From Agapetus fuscipes (taxonomy: Eukaryota > Arthropoda > Insecta > Trichoptera > Glossosomatidae): DNA of 64,000 bases. Numbering within the stretch: position 1 is the stretch's first letter; the number at the start of each line of letters is the position of its first letter. The position numbers and the translations under genes are program-made. Location: the NCBI GenBank assembly GCA_951799405.1, contig OX637363.1, positions 620,001-684,000 of the forward strand. Direction: 5' to 3'. This document shows, piece by piece, positions 1 to 8,725 of this stretch. The notes below the pieces were generated by a model, which saw only the letters and a program-made list of their open reading frames with translations, was not told the origin of the DNA and made no database searches.

Positions 1-207
1 AAACCTAAGTACTCAGGTCATTAAAGGTCGATAGTGCTCGAGGTATGGAATATTATTGTGAAAATAAAAGTACGTTTTGGAAAAAAATAATTTTATTGTA
101 AACAAAATGAATTTTCACTGTGTGAATACACAAACCCTACAAAAGCTTTGTTTATTTAATTAATATATAATGGACTTTCACTGTGTACACCACCAAACCC
201 TAAAAAT

Positions 208-284
208 TAATCTAATCTAAGTTGCAAAGATATGTAACATTGGGGATTCACATTATATATGCATTCTCACAAGCAGACACCTAA
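208..284 (-). repeat. LINE-A 3' UTR fragment in otherwise unassigned DNA (1-700)
   Basis: A TAATCTAA tail, then AAGTTGCAAAGATATGTAAC and the GCATTCTCACAAGCAGACAC core of UTR subfamily a. The rest of 1-700 shows nothing I recognise apart from a short GCCTGG/CCAGGC hairpin near 553-571. Confidence 0.7.
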
Positions 285-699
285 GGTTTTAGTTGGGTTC
301 TTTTAATCAAACTACAATTATTTTTCAAGATTTATTTTACACAATGTCGGTTTACAATGCACTAATTTATAGCTCTTGCTTATTGACTTCACGGCTCAAT
401 GTTTTAATCGACTCCGGTCTCTCAGATAATTGAGGTCCAAATATATAGCGTCTAGACGGACGCTTCTCGCATATTCCGGACCTTTCTATAGTGAACCACA
501 CACTCCTGTATTGTTCCATATTATTCTAGTTATGAATATTAACAACTACGTGCCTGGGCACATGCCAGGCGCGTGCATAATGTATAGACAACTACATTTC
601 AGAATAAATACTTTCCCTCTTTCCTTTCAAATGACTCATTTGAAAGCTTACGATGGTTCCAATCGAACTAAGATTTTGAATTTTCAATCTTAATATCAA

Positions 700-1447
700 G
701 TTTCAATGGGTTTTTACGGTTTTCGGTCAAAAAATATTTATGAATGCTATCCTACTTAAAAATTTCCGCTCTTTCTAATGCGCTAACTCCCATAGCTCTA
801 CGATGATTTTTTGTTGTTGTTTATGCCCAAGCAAACAACTGCGATTTCGAAGTAGGTACCTATGGTTTTTGTGTAACCGACAAGATTTTGGCCTTTCTTG
901 TCCTAAAGGCGCTTGTGACATAAGACATCGTAAAACCACATTAATAGGAATGCCAATAAATGCCTTTATTTTTTTTAACTTTAGAGCTGTTTTATTTTTA
1001 AGAAATCCGCGCGGGAGACTCCCTAGATTCTAGAGACTCTAGGGATCTATGCCACTTGTTGTAGTGCCGCAGAGGTGTACGAGCTTGGTCGTCACTACAA
1101 AGCGCCAATACTCAGGCAAGACCCAGTTGCTGTAAGGCTGGATGGACCTTTGGTGACCGGTCATTGGTAAAGGTTTATGAATTTTTAAACCCAGCGGAGA
1201 GCAAATTTGAAAATATAAATGGTATATTTTTGTGCTCCGCCGGGATTCGAACCCGCAATCTTCCCATTCAGAGTCCGCAGTGTTACCACTGAGCTACGGA
1301 CCGATCCAAATGATTGTGTTTTGATTTCAACGATATGATACAAAATAAAAAAAGTTATGCCATTTTTCTTCAATGTCAAACTTGAAACTGCTCTCCTGAA
1401 CAATGTAGGGTTTGTCGCTTATGCCCTATTACCTTTTAACCGTCGAT
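700..1447 (-). mobile_element. MITE copy (ATCGACGGTTAAAA termini) interrupted by an S1 SINE
   Basis: 1320-1447 and about 700-960 match, in reverse, the complete 418-bp copy at 41113-41530 (ACCGTCGAT end, the CTTTCTAATGCGCTAACTCC segment, the GCGCTTGTGACATAAGACAT segment). The S1 SINE at 1078-1307 lies inside. The left terminus is eroded. Confidence 0.7.
1078..1307 (-). mobile_element. S1 SINE, tRNA-like head
   Basis: Read on the minus strand, the head (1233-1307) shows an A box (TAGCTCAGTGG), an anticodon-like loop CTCTGAA and a B box (GGTTCGAATCC), ending GGCGGAGCAC. The S1 body with CTTCGCTGGGTT-type and GACCAAGCTCG motifs follows. The 3' end is truncated. Confidence 0.85.
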
Positions 1448-1749
1448 ATATCTCCTACCTAACAGGCGCATGTGCCTGCATGGCATGCACGCCCCTGGCA
1501 CACGCATACATTCAAACTCACAGTAGACCATACTAGAGGCAGACACACACACATAAGCAAGCCACGCAATCGGGCTCATAAGTTCGTAACAATATACTTG
1601 CAACTTAGATTACAGATAGATGGATAGACTCCTAGTCTAAGGGTCTGTTTTCAAAGGCTGCACGTCCACTTTGTAGTTCTAGGGTTGCAGGTACTCTGGC
1701 AGATCTCCATAATTGAATATCCTGAAGAGTCGCTTTAGCATTTTGGATA

Positions 1750-1927
1750 ATAACGCAACTAAGCTACACATATAGTGTAGTTTTTGGCCTGCGCTTTTCC
1801 CGAAGGAGTGGCATGTGGCACTTCGCGACCTATTTATTTTTACGGGTATGGGGGCTGGCCTCAAAAAAACACTTTCAGTTGAAGTGGGGGTTTCCCAGTT
1901 CCCGGGGGGCTGGTTCTCATTTCTTGT
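1750..1927 (-). mobile_element. S2 SINE, 3' part
   Basis: Starts with AACGCAACTAAGCTACACAT, the reverse of the S2 3' terminus, and runs through CTTCAGTTGAAGTG and GGGCTGGTTCTCATTTCTTG. The tRNA-like head is lost. Confidence 0.8.
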
Positions 1928-1949
1928 GAAGGCAGGTACCCTGTAATCT

Positions 1950-2056
1950 GCTATAAAAAATGGTTCACTTTTCGAAAGTCACCCCTGTTTCAGGAACAAG
2001 CGGCGAGATTGGAAGGGTATTTTTGTTCAGTTGAGATTTGGGTCTTTATTTTCTAT
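1950..2056 (+). repeat. LINE-A 3' UTR fragment
   Basis: AAAATGGTTCACTTT and the conserved CACCCCTGTTTCAGG hairpin, followed by the TTGAGATTTGGGT segment. Tail missing. Confidence 0.75.
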
Positions 2057-2065
2057 GTGCACACG

Positions 2066-2360
2066 CTGTAATAATAATAATGTTAGGATGATTTATTTGG
2101 TGAGCGCTGTTTTTGTGTGAATCACACCTCAAGAGCCCTCTGCGAGCTTGGTCGTCGCTATGGAAAACGCCAATTCTCAAACAAAACCCAGTTGCTGTAA
2201 GGGTGGATGGACCTTTAGTAACAAGTCTTTGGTAAAGGTGTATTAATTGTTCACCTAACAAATAGCATATATGAAAATTTAAATGGTATATTTTTTGAGC
2301 TCCGCCGGGATTCGAACCCACAACCTTCCAGTTACGAGTCAGAAGTCTACGGACTGGTCA
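2066..2360 (-). mobile_element. S1 SINE, near full length
   Basis: (TAA)n-like 3' tail at the left, TGAGCGCTGTTTTTGTGTG body, and head B box at about 2300-2330. A deletion removes part of the A-box arm (GTCAGAAGTCTACGG). Confidence 0.85.
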
Positions 2361-2404
2361 AGTGTAAGCTCAAACCTACACGCGCCTGCTTGTGGGCTTG
2401 CATT

Positions 2405-2560
2405 GAATACAAATCTTCAATTTTATTGATTGTAGAGGCATTAACTTTGTAATCGTTCATCATTAAGGATAAAAGAAAAACAGCTTTGTTTTATATTACG
2501 TGAGTATTTATTTTTATACCACAACCGGTTTCGCAAACATCCGTTTGCATCGTCAGGTCT
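2405..2560 (-). mobile_element. Penelope-type terminal fragment with hammerhead motif
   Basis: Shares the segment running from CTGACGATGCAAACGG through GAAACCGG to GCCTCTACAATC with the loci at 4059 and 8227. The minus-strand motif (2519-2560) has CUGACGA, helix II GCAAAC/GTTTGC, GAAA, helix III CC/GG and a UU cleavage step. The right side abuts a LINE-A tail. Confidence 0.7.
2519..2560 (-). ncRNA. Hammerhead ribozyme-like motif
   Basis: Core CUGACGA at 2556-2550 and GAAA at about 2532-2529. Helix II is a 6-bp perfect GCAAAC/GTTTGC stem. Helix III is the palindrome CCGG, so the form may need to dimerise. It matches the type I motif reported from Penelope-like elements. Activity is not shown. 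Confidence 0.6.
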
Positions 2561-2565
2561 ATAAT

Positions 2566-2812
2566 AATCTATCTATAATCTAAGTTGCAAGGATATATTC
2601 ATTCAAAGCTCTCAGATGTATGCCCACAAACAAACACGTGTAGTTCGCGCTTACAAATGCTGATTGTGTACTTACAAATAAAATCCAAGCCTCAAATGAA
2701 CATAAGCCCTGCAACTCTTGCCGACATTTCCTGAAACAGGGGTGACATTGGCAAAGTGAACCATTTTGTACAGTATGGGTGGTCAGCCTCATACCAACCT
2801 ATAAGAAAAGGA
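2566..2812 (-). repeat. LINE-A 3' end, UTR subfamily b
   Basis: CTATAATCTAAG tail, then the b-type core (GCTGATTGTGTACTTACAAA), the CCTGAAACAGGGGTGAC hairpin and ACCAACCTATAAG. Confidence 0.85.
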
Positions 2813-2865
2813 ATACGAGTAATATATTACATTTAAGTATGAAAAAACAACAATAGTTATTTATG

Positions 2866-2983
2866 CCACTGCCTGGTAATGATAGTCTTTGTAACACGAG
2901 TGCTAGTTTGTGCCATGAGGCGCAGCCGAATGGCACAATAGACAGCAAGAGTGTTACAAAGACTAATTACGTGCAGTGGCATA
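2866..2983. mobile_element. Hairpin MITE with about 50-bp arms
   Basis: TATGCCACTGC at the left and GCAGTGGCATA at the right form an inverted repeat that continues through AGTCTTTGTAACAC/GTGTTACAAAGACT and ends at GTGCCAT/ATGGCAC around a short loop. Confidence 0.75.
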
Positions 2984-3104
2984 CAATACTTTTTCTACGA
3001 CCATGAAATAAATAACAAGATAGTAGTTATTATAATGTACTCGTCCATTTGAAGTAATTAAAACCTTACTTTTGTCAAAACGTGTAATTTATTATTCCCT
3101 TCGA

Positions 3105-3334
3105 TTATCTAATCTAATCTAAGTTGCAAAGATATATTACATTTAGGATTCATATTAATATCATGCCCACAAGCAGACATTTATAAGGTCGCGTTTATAC
3201 ATGCCGCATATAAGCTTAAACATTCAAATCCAAAACTTCAATAAACATAAGCCCTGCAACTACTGAAGCAGGGGTGTCATTGACAAAGTGAAACAAGTTT
3301 TTACAGCATAGGTGGTCAACCTCATACCGACCTA
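3105..3334 (-). repeat. LINE-A 3' end, UTR subfamily a
   Basis: TCTAATCTAATCTAAG tail, AAGTTGCAAAGATATATTAC core and ATACCGACCTATTAG end. Part of the hairpin region is deleted. 3335-3745 shows nothing recognisable. Confidence 0.8.
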
Positions 3335-3748
3335 TTAGCCAAATAACTGTTTAATAAGTTTGTTTATTTTTTGCGGTGAAAATATTTCGCATTATTTTCC
3401 TTTCAAGCCTTCTGTTTTCCTTCGAAAAAAGGAAAGCTACAATTTGGAGTATTTTGATAAATAAATTTGATGAATTACTACACTATTAATAAATTTTATT
3501 TGACTCTACACATAAAATATATTAATTTTCATTTGAACAAAGATTGAACATAGTGGGGAGCAACTATCAATAAATTGAAAATATTCATGTAATGGCTGAC
3601 GTTTAAACGTGGTTGCTATGGAAACGGCAAATAATAGTTTGTTATCGGTCGTTTAGAAGGATAGCCTCATACAATGTTGACACTCGAAATTCAAAAATGG
3701 TTCCATTTCTGACAATGCGCATGCGCACATTTTCATTTCAACACGGTT

Positions 3749-3781
3749 ACCCGTTGCGTAATGTAACATTACGCAACGGGT
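3749..3781. repeat. Perfect 16-bp-arm hairpin
   Basis: ACCCGTTGCGTAATGT and its exact reverse complement are separated by one base. It may be the core of a small foldback element or a site for a dimeric factor; no other copy is seen here. Confidence 0.6.
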
Positions 3782-3929
3782 GTAGAAATGTATGTCATTG
3801 TGATTGCGTTAGCCGTTTTGTAATAAGTAAATTACCAAATGGGAGTAGAAAAAATCTTAAAAATAAATCTATACAAAAAAAGTAAAAAAATTCTTATGCA
3901 AAAAATGTAGCAAACTAATAAACCAACAT

Positions 3930-4000
3930 TACAAATCAGCATTGCAGATTAGCCGCTACTTCTTCCTGTCCTTGCATACTTCTTTCATTTCATCCAGAAA
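3930..4000 (-). pseudogene. LINE-A ORF C-terminal scrap
   Basis: Reverse reading gives the ...CKDRKKW(R) end with the CCGCTACTTCTTCCTGTCC signature seen also at 47590. Truncated after the CATTTCATCCAGA segment. Confidence 0.6.
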
Positions 4001-4058
4001 AAGAATTTCAAGAAAAAATTTCATACAGGTGGTTCAATTAATACACCTGACGGTTGAT

Positions 4059-4165
4059 CCACCTGACGATGCAAACGGATGTTTGCGAAACCGGTTGTGG
4101 TATAAAAATAAATACTCACGTAATCGAAAACAAAGCTGTTTTTCTTTTATCCTTACAAATCTTCA
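4059..4165 (+). mobile_element. Penelope-type terminal fragment, hammerhead at 4059-4100
   Basis: Plus strand: CCAC|CTGACGA, helix II GCAAAC/GTTTGC, GAAA, CCGG, TT|GTGG. The flanking CCAC/GTGG can form helix I (4 bp). A downstream segment is shared with 2405-2520 and 8268-8365. Confidence 0.7.
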
Positions 4166-4182
4166 ATGTTAAAATACCATTG

Positions 4183-4258
4183 TAACCTACAAATATAAAA
4201 TGAATCAGCAGAATCTAACCTAACCTAACCTAACCTACAAATATAAAATGAATCAGCA
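4183..4258. repeat. 48-bp tandem duplication enclosing a short TAACC array
   Basis: A 28-bp segment (TAACCTACAAATATAAAATG...) occurs at 4183-4210 and 4231-4258. Between the copies lie about four TAACC units (4216-4236), the insect telomere motif TTAGG read on the other strand. A second short array is at 15373-15397. Confidence 0.7.
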
Positions 4259-4282
4259 ATATTGGACTCGGAACGGTAAACA

Positions 4283-4560
4283 TGTAATTTGTTGTGTATG
4301 TTCCTTGACTTATAGGTTGGTATGCGGCTGACCACCCATGCTATAGAAAATGGTTCACTTTGCCAATGTCGCCCCTGTTTCAGGGAAGGTCGGTGGAGTT
4401 GCAGAGTGTATGTCCATGTGAGATTCGGGTTTTTATATTGCAGGACCAAATGCGGCATGCTTAAGTGCAAACTTGTGCATTTCTGTTTGTGAAAGTGCAT
4501 ATAATGTGAATCTTTGATGTTACATATATGTATTTTGTAACTCAGATTAGATAAGATTAG
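4283..4560 (+). repeat. LINE-A 3' end, UTR subfamily a
   Basis: TTCCTTGACTTATAGGTTGG start, CCCCTGTTTCAGGG hairpin, ATGCGGCATGC segment and an AGATTAGATAAGATTAG tail. Confidence 0.85.
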
Positions 4561-4607
4561 AATTTTATTGAATACGGAACTGTTTTCTCGGCGAACAAAC
4601 GTCAGTC

Positions 4608-4690
4608 TTAATAATAATATTAAGATGATTTATTTGGTGAGCGCTGTTTTTGTGTGTATCACACCTCAAGAGCCCTCTATGGGACTTTCG
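4608..4690 (-). mobile_element. S1 SINE 3' fragment
   Basis: AATAATAATATTAAGATGAT tail plus GGTGAGCGCTGTTTTTGTG and ACACCTCAAGAGCCCTC. Head absent. Confidence 0.75.
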
Positions 4691-4937
4691 TCGTTAGCAA
4701 CCAATAACGACATACAGTATGTTTTCCTTTTCCCTAGCAACCCGGCCCGGTGACGACACAAATCTGTTTATGTCGAGGACCTCATTGTTCAATAAGCCAT
4801 GTTCAGGGCCTGTTGCACCAATCTCCAATCAGACAAAAATTAAAATTAAATAAGATTTTTAGGTTTACACGGCTGGCTGATGATGCTGGAGTGATGTTTT
4901 CCGGGATCTGTTGCCGTAGTCTGTGGGAGCTGGAGCT

Positions 4938-4978
4938 TCCGGACGTTTCGCCCATTTCTACGATGGGCTTCTTCAGCG
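4938..4978 (-). ncRNA. Hammerhead ribozyme-like motif
   Basis: Minus strand: CG|CTGAAGA, helix II GCCCAT/ATGGGC with a 7-nt loop, then GAAACGTC|CG. Helix III is the single C-G pair plus A-U, the minimal form of Penelope-like ribozymes. Confidence 0.65.
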
Positions 4979-5075
4979 TGAAGTATAATGATGATGATGA
5001 TGAGAACTGTGAATGTAAATAAATGTAATAAATGCATCAAGATCATCATCATCATCATACTTCACGCTGAAGAAG

Positions 5076-5284
5076 CTAATCTAATCTAATCTAATCTAAG
5101 CTGCAAAGATATATATCATTTAAGATTTATACTAAATGCATTCCCACAAGCAGATATGTATAATTTCGCGCTAACACATGCCGCATGTGGACCTACAATA
5201 TAAAAACCCAATCTCAAATGAACATAAGCCTTGCAACTCTTGCCGTCCTTCCCTGAAACAGGGGTGACATTGGCAAAGTGAACC
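5076..5284 (-). repeat. LINE-A 3' end, UTR subfamily c, inserted in a hammerhead
   Basis: (TAATC)n tail, AAGCTGCAAAGATATATATC core, ending TGGCAAAGTGAACC. The interrupted ribozyme reads ...CTGAAGAAGC | AGCCCATCG..., with AGC repeated on both sides as a possible target duplication. Confidence 0.8.
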
Positions 5285-5453
5285 AGCCCATCGTAGAAAT
5301 GGGCGAAACGTCCGGAAGCTCCAGCTCCAACAGACCACGGCAACAGATCCCGGAAAGCATCACTCCAGAATCAAAATTAAATGTGATTTCTCCCAACAAA
5401 TCAAAAATTTGATTGCATGCACGTAAACCAGCTGGTGTACATCATTTTTCTTG

Positions 5454-5685
5454 TACCCTTAGTACGAGTTGCAAAACTTGAGTAATGTAAAGTTTACGGA
5501 AATTATGAAAGAGTGATTTCCCCCAAAATCTGCCGTTTTTGTTTGTCTTAATTTGATTTTCTTCATCACTGTAACTCTTTTGTTAAGTGTAAGAAACAAA
5601 AACGGCAGATTTTGGGAGAAATCACTCTTTAATATTTTCCGTAAACTTTACTTTTCTCAAGTTTTGCAACTCGTACTAAGGGTAC
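5454..5685. mobile_element. MITE with about 90-bp inverted termini
   Basis: GTACCCTTAGTACGAGTTGC at the left is mirrored by GCAACTCGTACTAAGGGTAC at the right. Arms run to AAAAACGGCAGATTTTGG. A second copy is at 52383-52740. Confidence 0.8.
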
Positions 5686-5874
5686 TGTTCAAATTTTATC
5701 ATATTACTACTCACTTCCGAGAAATATTTAAACGAGGTGTTTACCAGAATTAAGCAATTAAATTTGATGTGTCAATCAAATATTGAATGGAGGTTGGTGC
5801 AACAGGCCCCAAGATCTTCAATTTGTTTTCGTAAGTTTTTTTCGATATTCACTCTGGATTCGGTATGTTACTCT

Positions 5875-6262
5875 GGAGGAAATGAAAGATGTATACAAGG
5901 ACAGAAAGAAATGGCGGTTGATCTGTAATGTTGGCGCCTAGGGTTTTTAAATTGGTTTTGGTTTTGATGTCCGTACATATTATTATTTATCGATTTAAAA
6001 AATGTAATTTGTCGTGTATGTTCCTTGACTTATAGGATGGTATGCGGCTAACCAACCATGCTGTAGAAAATGGTTCACTTTTTCAATGTCACCCCTGTTT
6101 CAGGGAAAGACGGCAAGAGTTGCACGGTGTATGCGCATTTGAGATTTGGGTTTTTATGTTGTAGGTTCACATGCGGCATTTGCAAGCGCAAACTTGCGAG
6201 AATTGCATAAAATGTGAACCCCCAATATAACATTTCTTTGCAACTTAGATTAGACAAGATTC
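5875..6262 (+). repeat. LINE-A 3' end with ORF end and UTR
   Basis: Begins in the ORF end (GGACAGAAAGAAATGGCGG encodes the DRKKWR segment), then UTR subfamily a and a TTAGATTAGA tail. It shows that UTR and ORF belong to one element. Confidence 0.85.
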
Positions 6263-6594
6263 GACTTACCGGTATTCCATACCGTTTTTCATCTCGGCCT
6301 TTTTATTACCGGATCACATCGACTGGCCGTTCAGCCGGGATAAGTATCAGTCGTAAAATAAAATATGAAGGATACATAATATCCACGGTCCGCCCGGCCC
6401 ACCGGCACAACCCTCTTCAACTGCTATCAGCCTTTGACAAGCTCATTTCTCCCGTATATGAAATTTAATAGGTCGGCGTGAGGCTGACTACCAACATTGT
6501 AAAATAATACATTGTCACCTCTTTATTTATTTTTTTATTTTAAGGAATAAGTTTTCGCACAGGAATGCAATCTAATCTAATCTATTTAATCTAA

Positions 6595-7202
6595 GGGGCC
6601 GTCCATATATTACGTCATTCTAATTAAGGGGGGGGGGGAGTCTGGTCTGCGGATGATGGTAAATGTACGAGTACCAAAAGTGACGTCGATCTTGTAAATA
6701 CCAATTTCTACAAAATATACATAATATTATGTAAGATATATAACATTATTAATTATTAAGCTCATCCAATTTTTTGTATAGATTTCTTTGTAAGGTTTTG
6801 TTCTTTTATATATTTAAATGTAATTTTTTATTCATATTCCTTGACTTACAGGTTGGTATGAGGCTGACCACCCATACTGTAAAAAATGGTTCACTTTGCC
6901 AATGTTACCCCTGTTTCAGGGAAGGTCGGCAAAAGTTGTGGGGCTTATGTTCATTTGAGGTTTGGATTTTATTTGTAAGTACACATTCAGCATTTGTAAG
7001 CGCGAACTACACTTGTTGGTTTGTGGGCTTACATCTGAGAGCTTTAAATGAATATATCCTTGCAACTTAGATTATAGATTATAGATTATAGATCCATTAT
7101 TACAGCAAGAGGGGTCATTAGATAATGACTATAGGATGATTGTAGGGGAGGGGGGGGGTCGAAAATCGCCAAAAATCGATGACGTAATTTATGGACGGCC
7201 CC
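6595..7202. mobile_element. Harbinger-like MITE, TAA target duplication
   Basis: GGGGCCGTCCATATATTACG and its inverse (AATTTATGGACGGCCCC) bound the element, and TAA flanks it on both sides (6592-6594, 7203-7205). A G-run follows each terminus. No ORF for a transposase; a LINE-A copy is nested inside. A 3-bp TWA duplication fits PIF/Harbinger. Confidence 0.8.
6772..7093 (+). repeat. LINE-A 3' end, UTR subfamily b
   Basis: Starts at TTTTTGTATAGATTTCTTTG, carries the CCCCTGTTTCAGGGAAGG hairpin and ends in (ATTATAG)n. It lies inside the Harbinger-like element. Confidence 0.85.
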
Positions 7203-7477
7203 TAAGATGCAAAGATTGTACCATTAAGTATACACATAATATGCATTTTCACAAGCAGACCCGTTTAAGTTCGCGCATGTGAACCTACAATATAAAACCT
7301 AAATCTCAAATGAACATACACCCTGAAATTCTTGCCGACTTTCCCTGAAACGGGGGTGACATTGGCAAAGTGAACCATTTTCTACAGCATGGGTGGTCAG
7401 CCGCATACCAACCTATAAGTCAAGGAACATTCACCAACTTGTTTTTGCCTGGCATAAACAATTAATTTATGATCTTG

Positions 7478-7903
7478 CAGACAATTATAAGTTCGTGCTT
7501 ACACATGCCGCATGTGAACTTACAACATTAACATAACGATTTTCAAATGAACATCAGCCTTGCAACTGTAAAGTGAACAATTTTTACAGTATGGGTGGTC
7601 AGCCACATACGAACCTATAAACTCAGGAACATTAAATAATCTAAATCTAAATCTAAATCTAAGCTGCAAAGATATGTATCATTTGAGATTCATATTAAAT
7701 GCATTCCCACAAGCAGACACGCATAATTTTGCGCTCACACATGCCGCATGTGGACCTACAATATAAAAAAAACCCAATCTCAAATGAACATAAGCCCTGC
7801 AACTCTTGCCGACCTTCCCTGAAGCAGGGGTGACATTGGCAAAGTGAACCATTTTTTACAGTATGGGTGGTCAGCCGCATACCAACCTATCAGTCAAGGA
7901 ATA
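7478..7903 (-). repeat. Two adjacent LINE-A 3' ends (7478-7632 and 7637-7903)
   Basis: The first is a deleted subfamily a copy lacking the hairpin. The second is a c-type copy with (TAAATC)n tail, AAGCTGCAAAGATATGTATC core and CCTGAAGCAGGG hairpin. Confidence 0.8.
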
Positions 7904-8179
7904 ATCATTATTTAATTTAAAGAATTAATAAGGAATCACTATTAATATTTATTCCGTGACTTGTAAGTTGGTATGAGGCTGACCCCCCATACTGTAAAAA
8001 ATGATTCACTGTGCCAATCTCACCCCTGTTTCAGGGAAGGTCGGCAAAATTTGACGGGTTTATGTTCATTTGAAGTATGGTTTTAATTTGTAAGTACACA
8101 TTCAGTAAGCGCGAACTTACACATGTCTGATAAAAGAAAAACAGTTTTGTTTTCGATTACATGAGTATATTTTTATATA

Positions 8180-8220
8180 CCACAACCGGTTTCGCAAACA
8201 TCCGTTCGCATCATCAGGTG
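8180..8220 (-). ncRNA. Hammerhead ribozyme-like motif, left arm
   Basis: Minus strand: CCACCTGATGATGCGAACGG..., GAAA, CCGG, TTGTGG. Canonical CUGAUGA. Helix II has one change (GCGAAC against GTTTGC, a G.T wobble) relative to the right arm. Confidence 0.65.
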
Positions 8221-8226
8221 GATCAT

Positions 8227-8267
8227 CACCTGATGATGCAAACGGATGTTTGCGAAACCGGTTGTGG
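8227..8267 (+). ncRNA. Hammerhead ribozyme-like motif, right arm
   Basis: CACCTGATGA, helix II GCAAAC/GTTTGC, GAAA, CCGG palindromic helix III, cleavage predicted after GUU, then GTGG pairing with CCAC/TCAC of helix I. The best-formed motif of its class here. Confidence 0.7.
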
Positions 8268-8449
8268 TATATAAAAATATACTCATGTAATCGAAAACAA
8301 AACTGTTTTTCTTTTATCATTTATGATGAACGATTACAAAGTTAATGCCTCTACAATCAATAAAATTACACATGTCTGTTTGTGGGCATGCATTTTATAT
8401 GAGTTTTGAATGTTTATATATCTTTGCAACTTAGATTATAGATTATAGA

Positions 8450-8725
8450 CTTGTAATCACAAATGCTGAACCATTGTCGAAGCTATTGTCAATCATTAAG
8501 CAGAGAAAGCTAATGTACTTCGGTCACATTTTGAGAAATGAGAAGCACCGTCTCCTTCATCTTATCATACTCGTACAGGATAAGATTGAGGGGAGAAGAT
8601 CTCAGGGACGCCGTAGGACATCGTGGCTGAAAAACCTGCGACAGTGGTTCGGCAGAAGCACCAAGTCGCTGTTTCGAGCCGCAGCATCTAAAGTCAAAAT
8701 AGCCATGATGATCGCCGATCTTCAA
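8450..8725 (+). pseudogene. RTE-clade LINE ORF C-terminus
   Basis: The frame reads ...KQRKLMYFGHILRNEKHRLL... KIEGRRSQGRRRTSWLKNLRQW...LFRAAASKVKIAMMIADLQ and stops. This is the C-terminal tail of RTE-type reverse transcriptases. The RT and endonuclease domains are missing, so the copy is 5'-truncated and dead. Confidence 0.8.

Larger units (their letters stand above)
4884..5390. mobile_element. Head-to-head Penelope-type ends, one split by LINE-A
   Basis: 4884-5035 (minus orientation) and 5040-5074 plus 5285-5390 (plus orientation) are inverted copies: CTTCAGCGTGAAG, GATGATGATGATGA, GGAAGCTCCAGCTCC and CACTCCAG occur in both. The plus copy is cut inside its ribozyme by the LINE-A at 5076-5284. 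Confidence 0.7.
4806..5810. mobile_element. Nested DNA element with GGGCCTGTTGCACCAA termini
   Basis: GGGCCTGTTGCACCAATCTC at the left is mirrored by GGTTGGTGCAACAGGCCC at 5793-5809. Inside are an inverted hammerhead pair, a LINE-A copy and a second MITE (5454-5685). No transposase is present and no clear target duplication can be read. A single element interrupted by later insertions is the simplest reading. Confidence 0.55.
6566..7430 (-). repeat. LINE-A copy split by a Harbinger-like element
   Basis: Tail at 6566-6594, remainder at 7203-7430 (AAGATGCAAAGATTGTACC...ACCAACCTATAAGTCAAGG). The two parts join exactly when the insert and one TAA are removed. Confidence 0.85.
8130..8365. mobile_element. 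Precise 236-bp Penelope-type insertion with inverted hammerheads
   Basis: TTACACATGTCTG flanks the insert on both sides (8117-8129, 8366-8378). The insert is an inverted repeat (arms within 8128-8319, spacer of a few bases near 8221-8226) plus a 46-bp unpaired end (ATGATGAACGATTACAAAG... AATCAATAAAA). Each arm holds one ribozyme motif with 5' ends facing the centre. No ORF. Confidence 0.85.
7953..8442 (+). repeat. LINE-A 3' end (b), interrupted by the 236-bp hammerhead insertion
   Basis: 7953-8129 and 8366-8442 form one copy, ending in GATTATAGATTATAG. The insert sits in the ACACATGTCTGTTTGTGGGC segment. Confidence 0.85.

Noticed and set aside
1233..1307. tRNA gene
   Set aside because: The head has A and B boxes but no pairing acceptor stem and is fused to the S1 body; the same head occurs many times with different decay.
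4846..5058. Methionine-rich 70-codon ORF
   Set aside because: It arises from an ATG trinucleotide repeat inside the inverted hammerhead element.
6774..7070. Recurrent ORFs of the MRLTTHTVKNGSLCQCHPCFREGR type in many places, which look like a cysteine-containing small protein family
   Set aside because: All lie in the LINE-A 3' UTR repeat; they appear in either orientation, start at varied points and end with the tail. The shared peptide is a by-product of UTR conservation.
2572..7903. CRISPR-like array because of many similar units
   Set aside because: Units are dispersed, of both orientations and varied length, and are retrotransposon ends in a eukaryotic genome.
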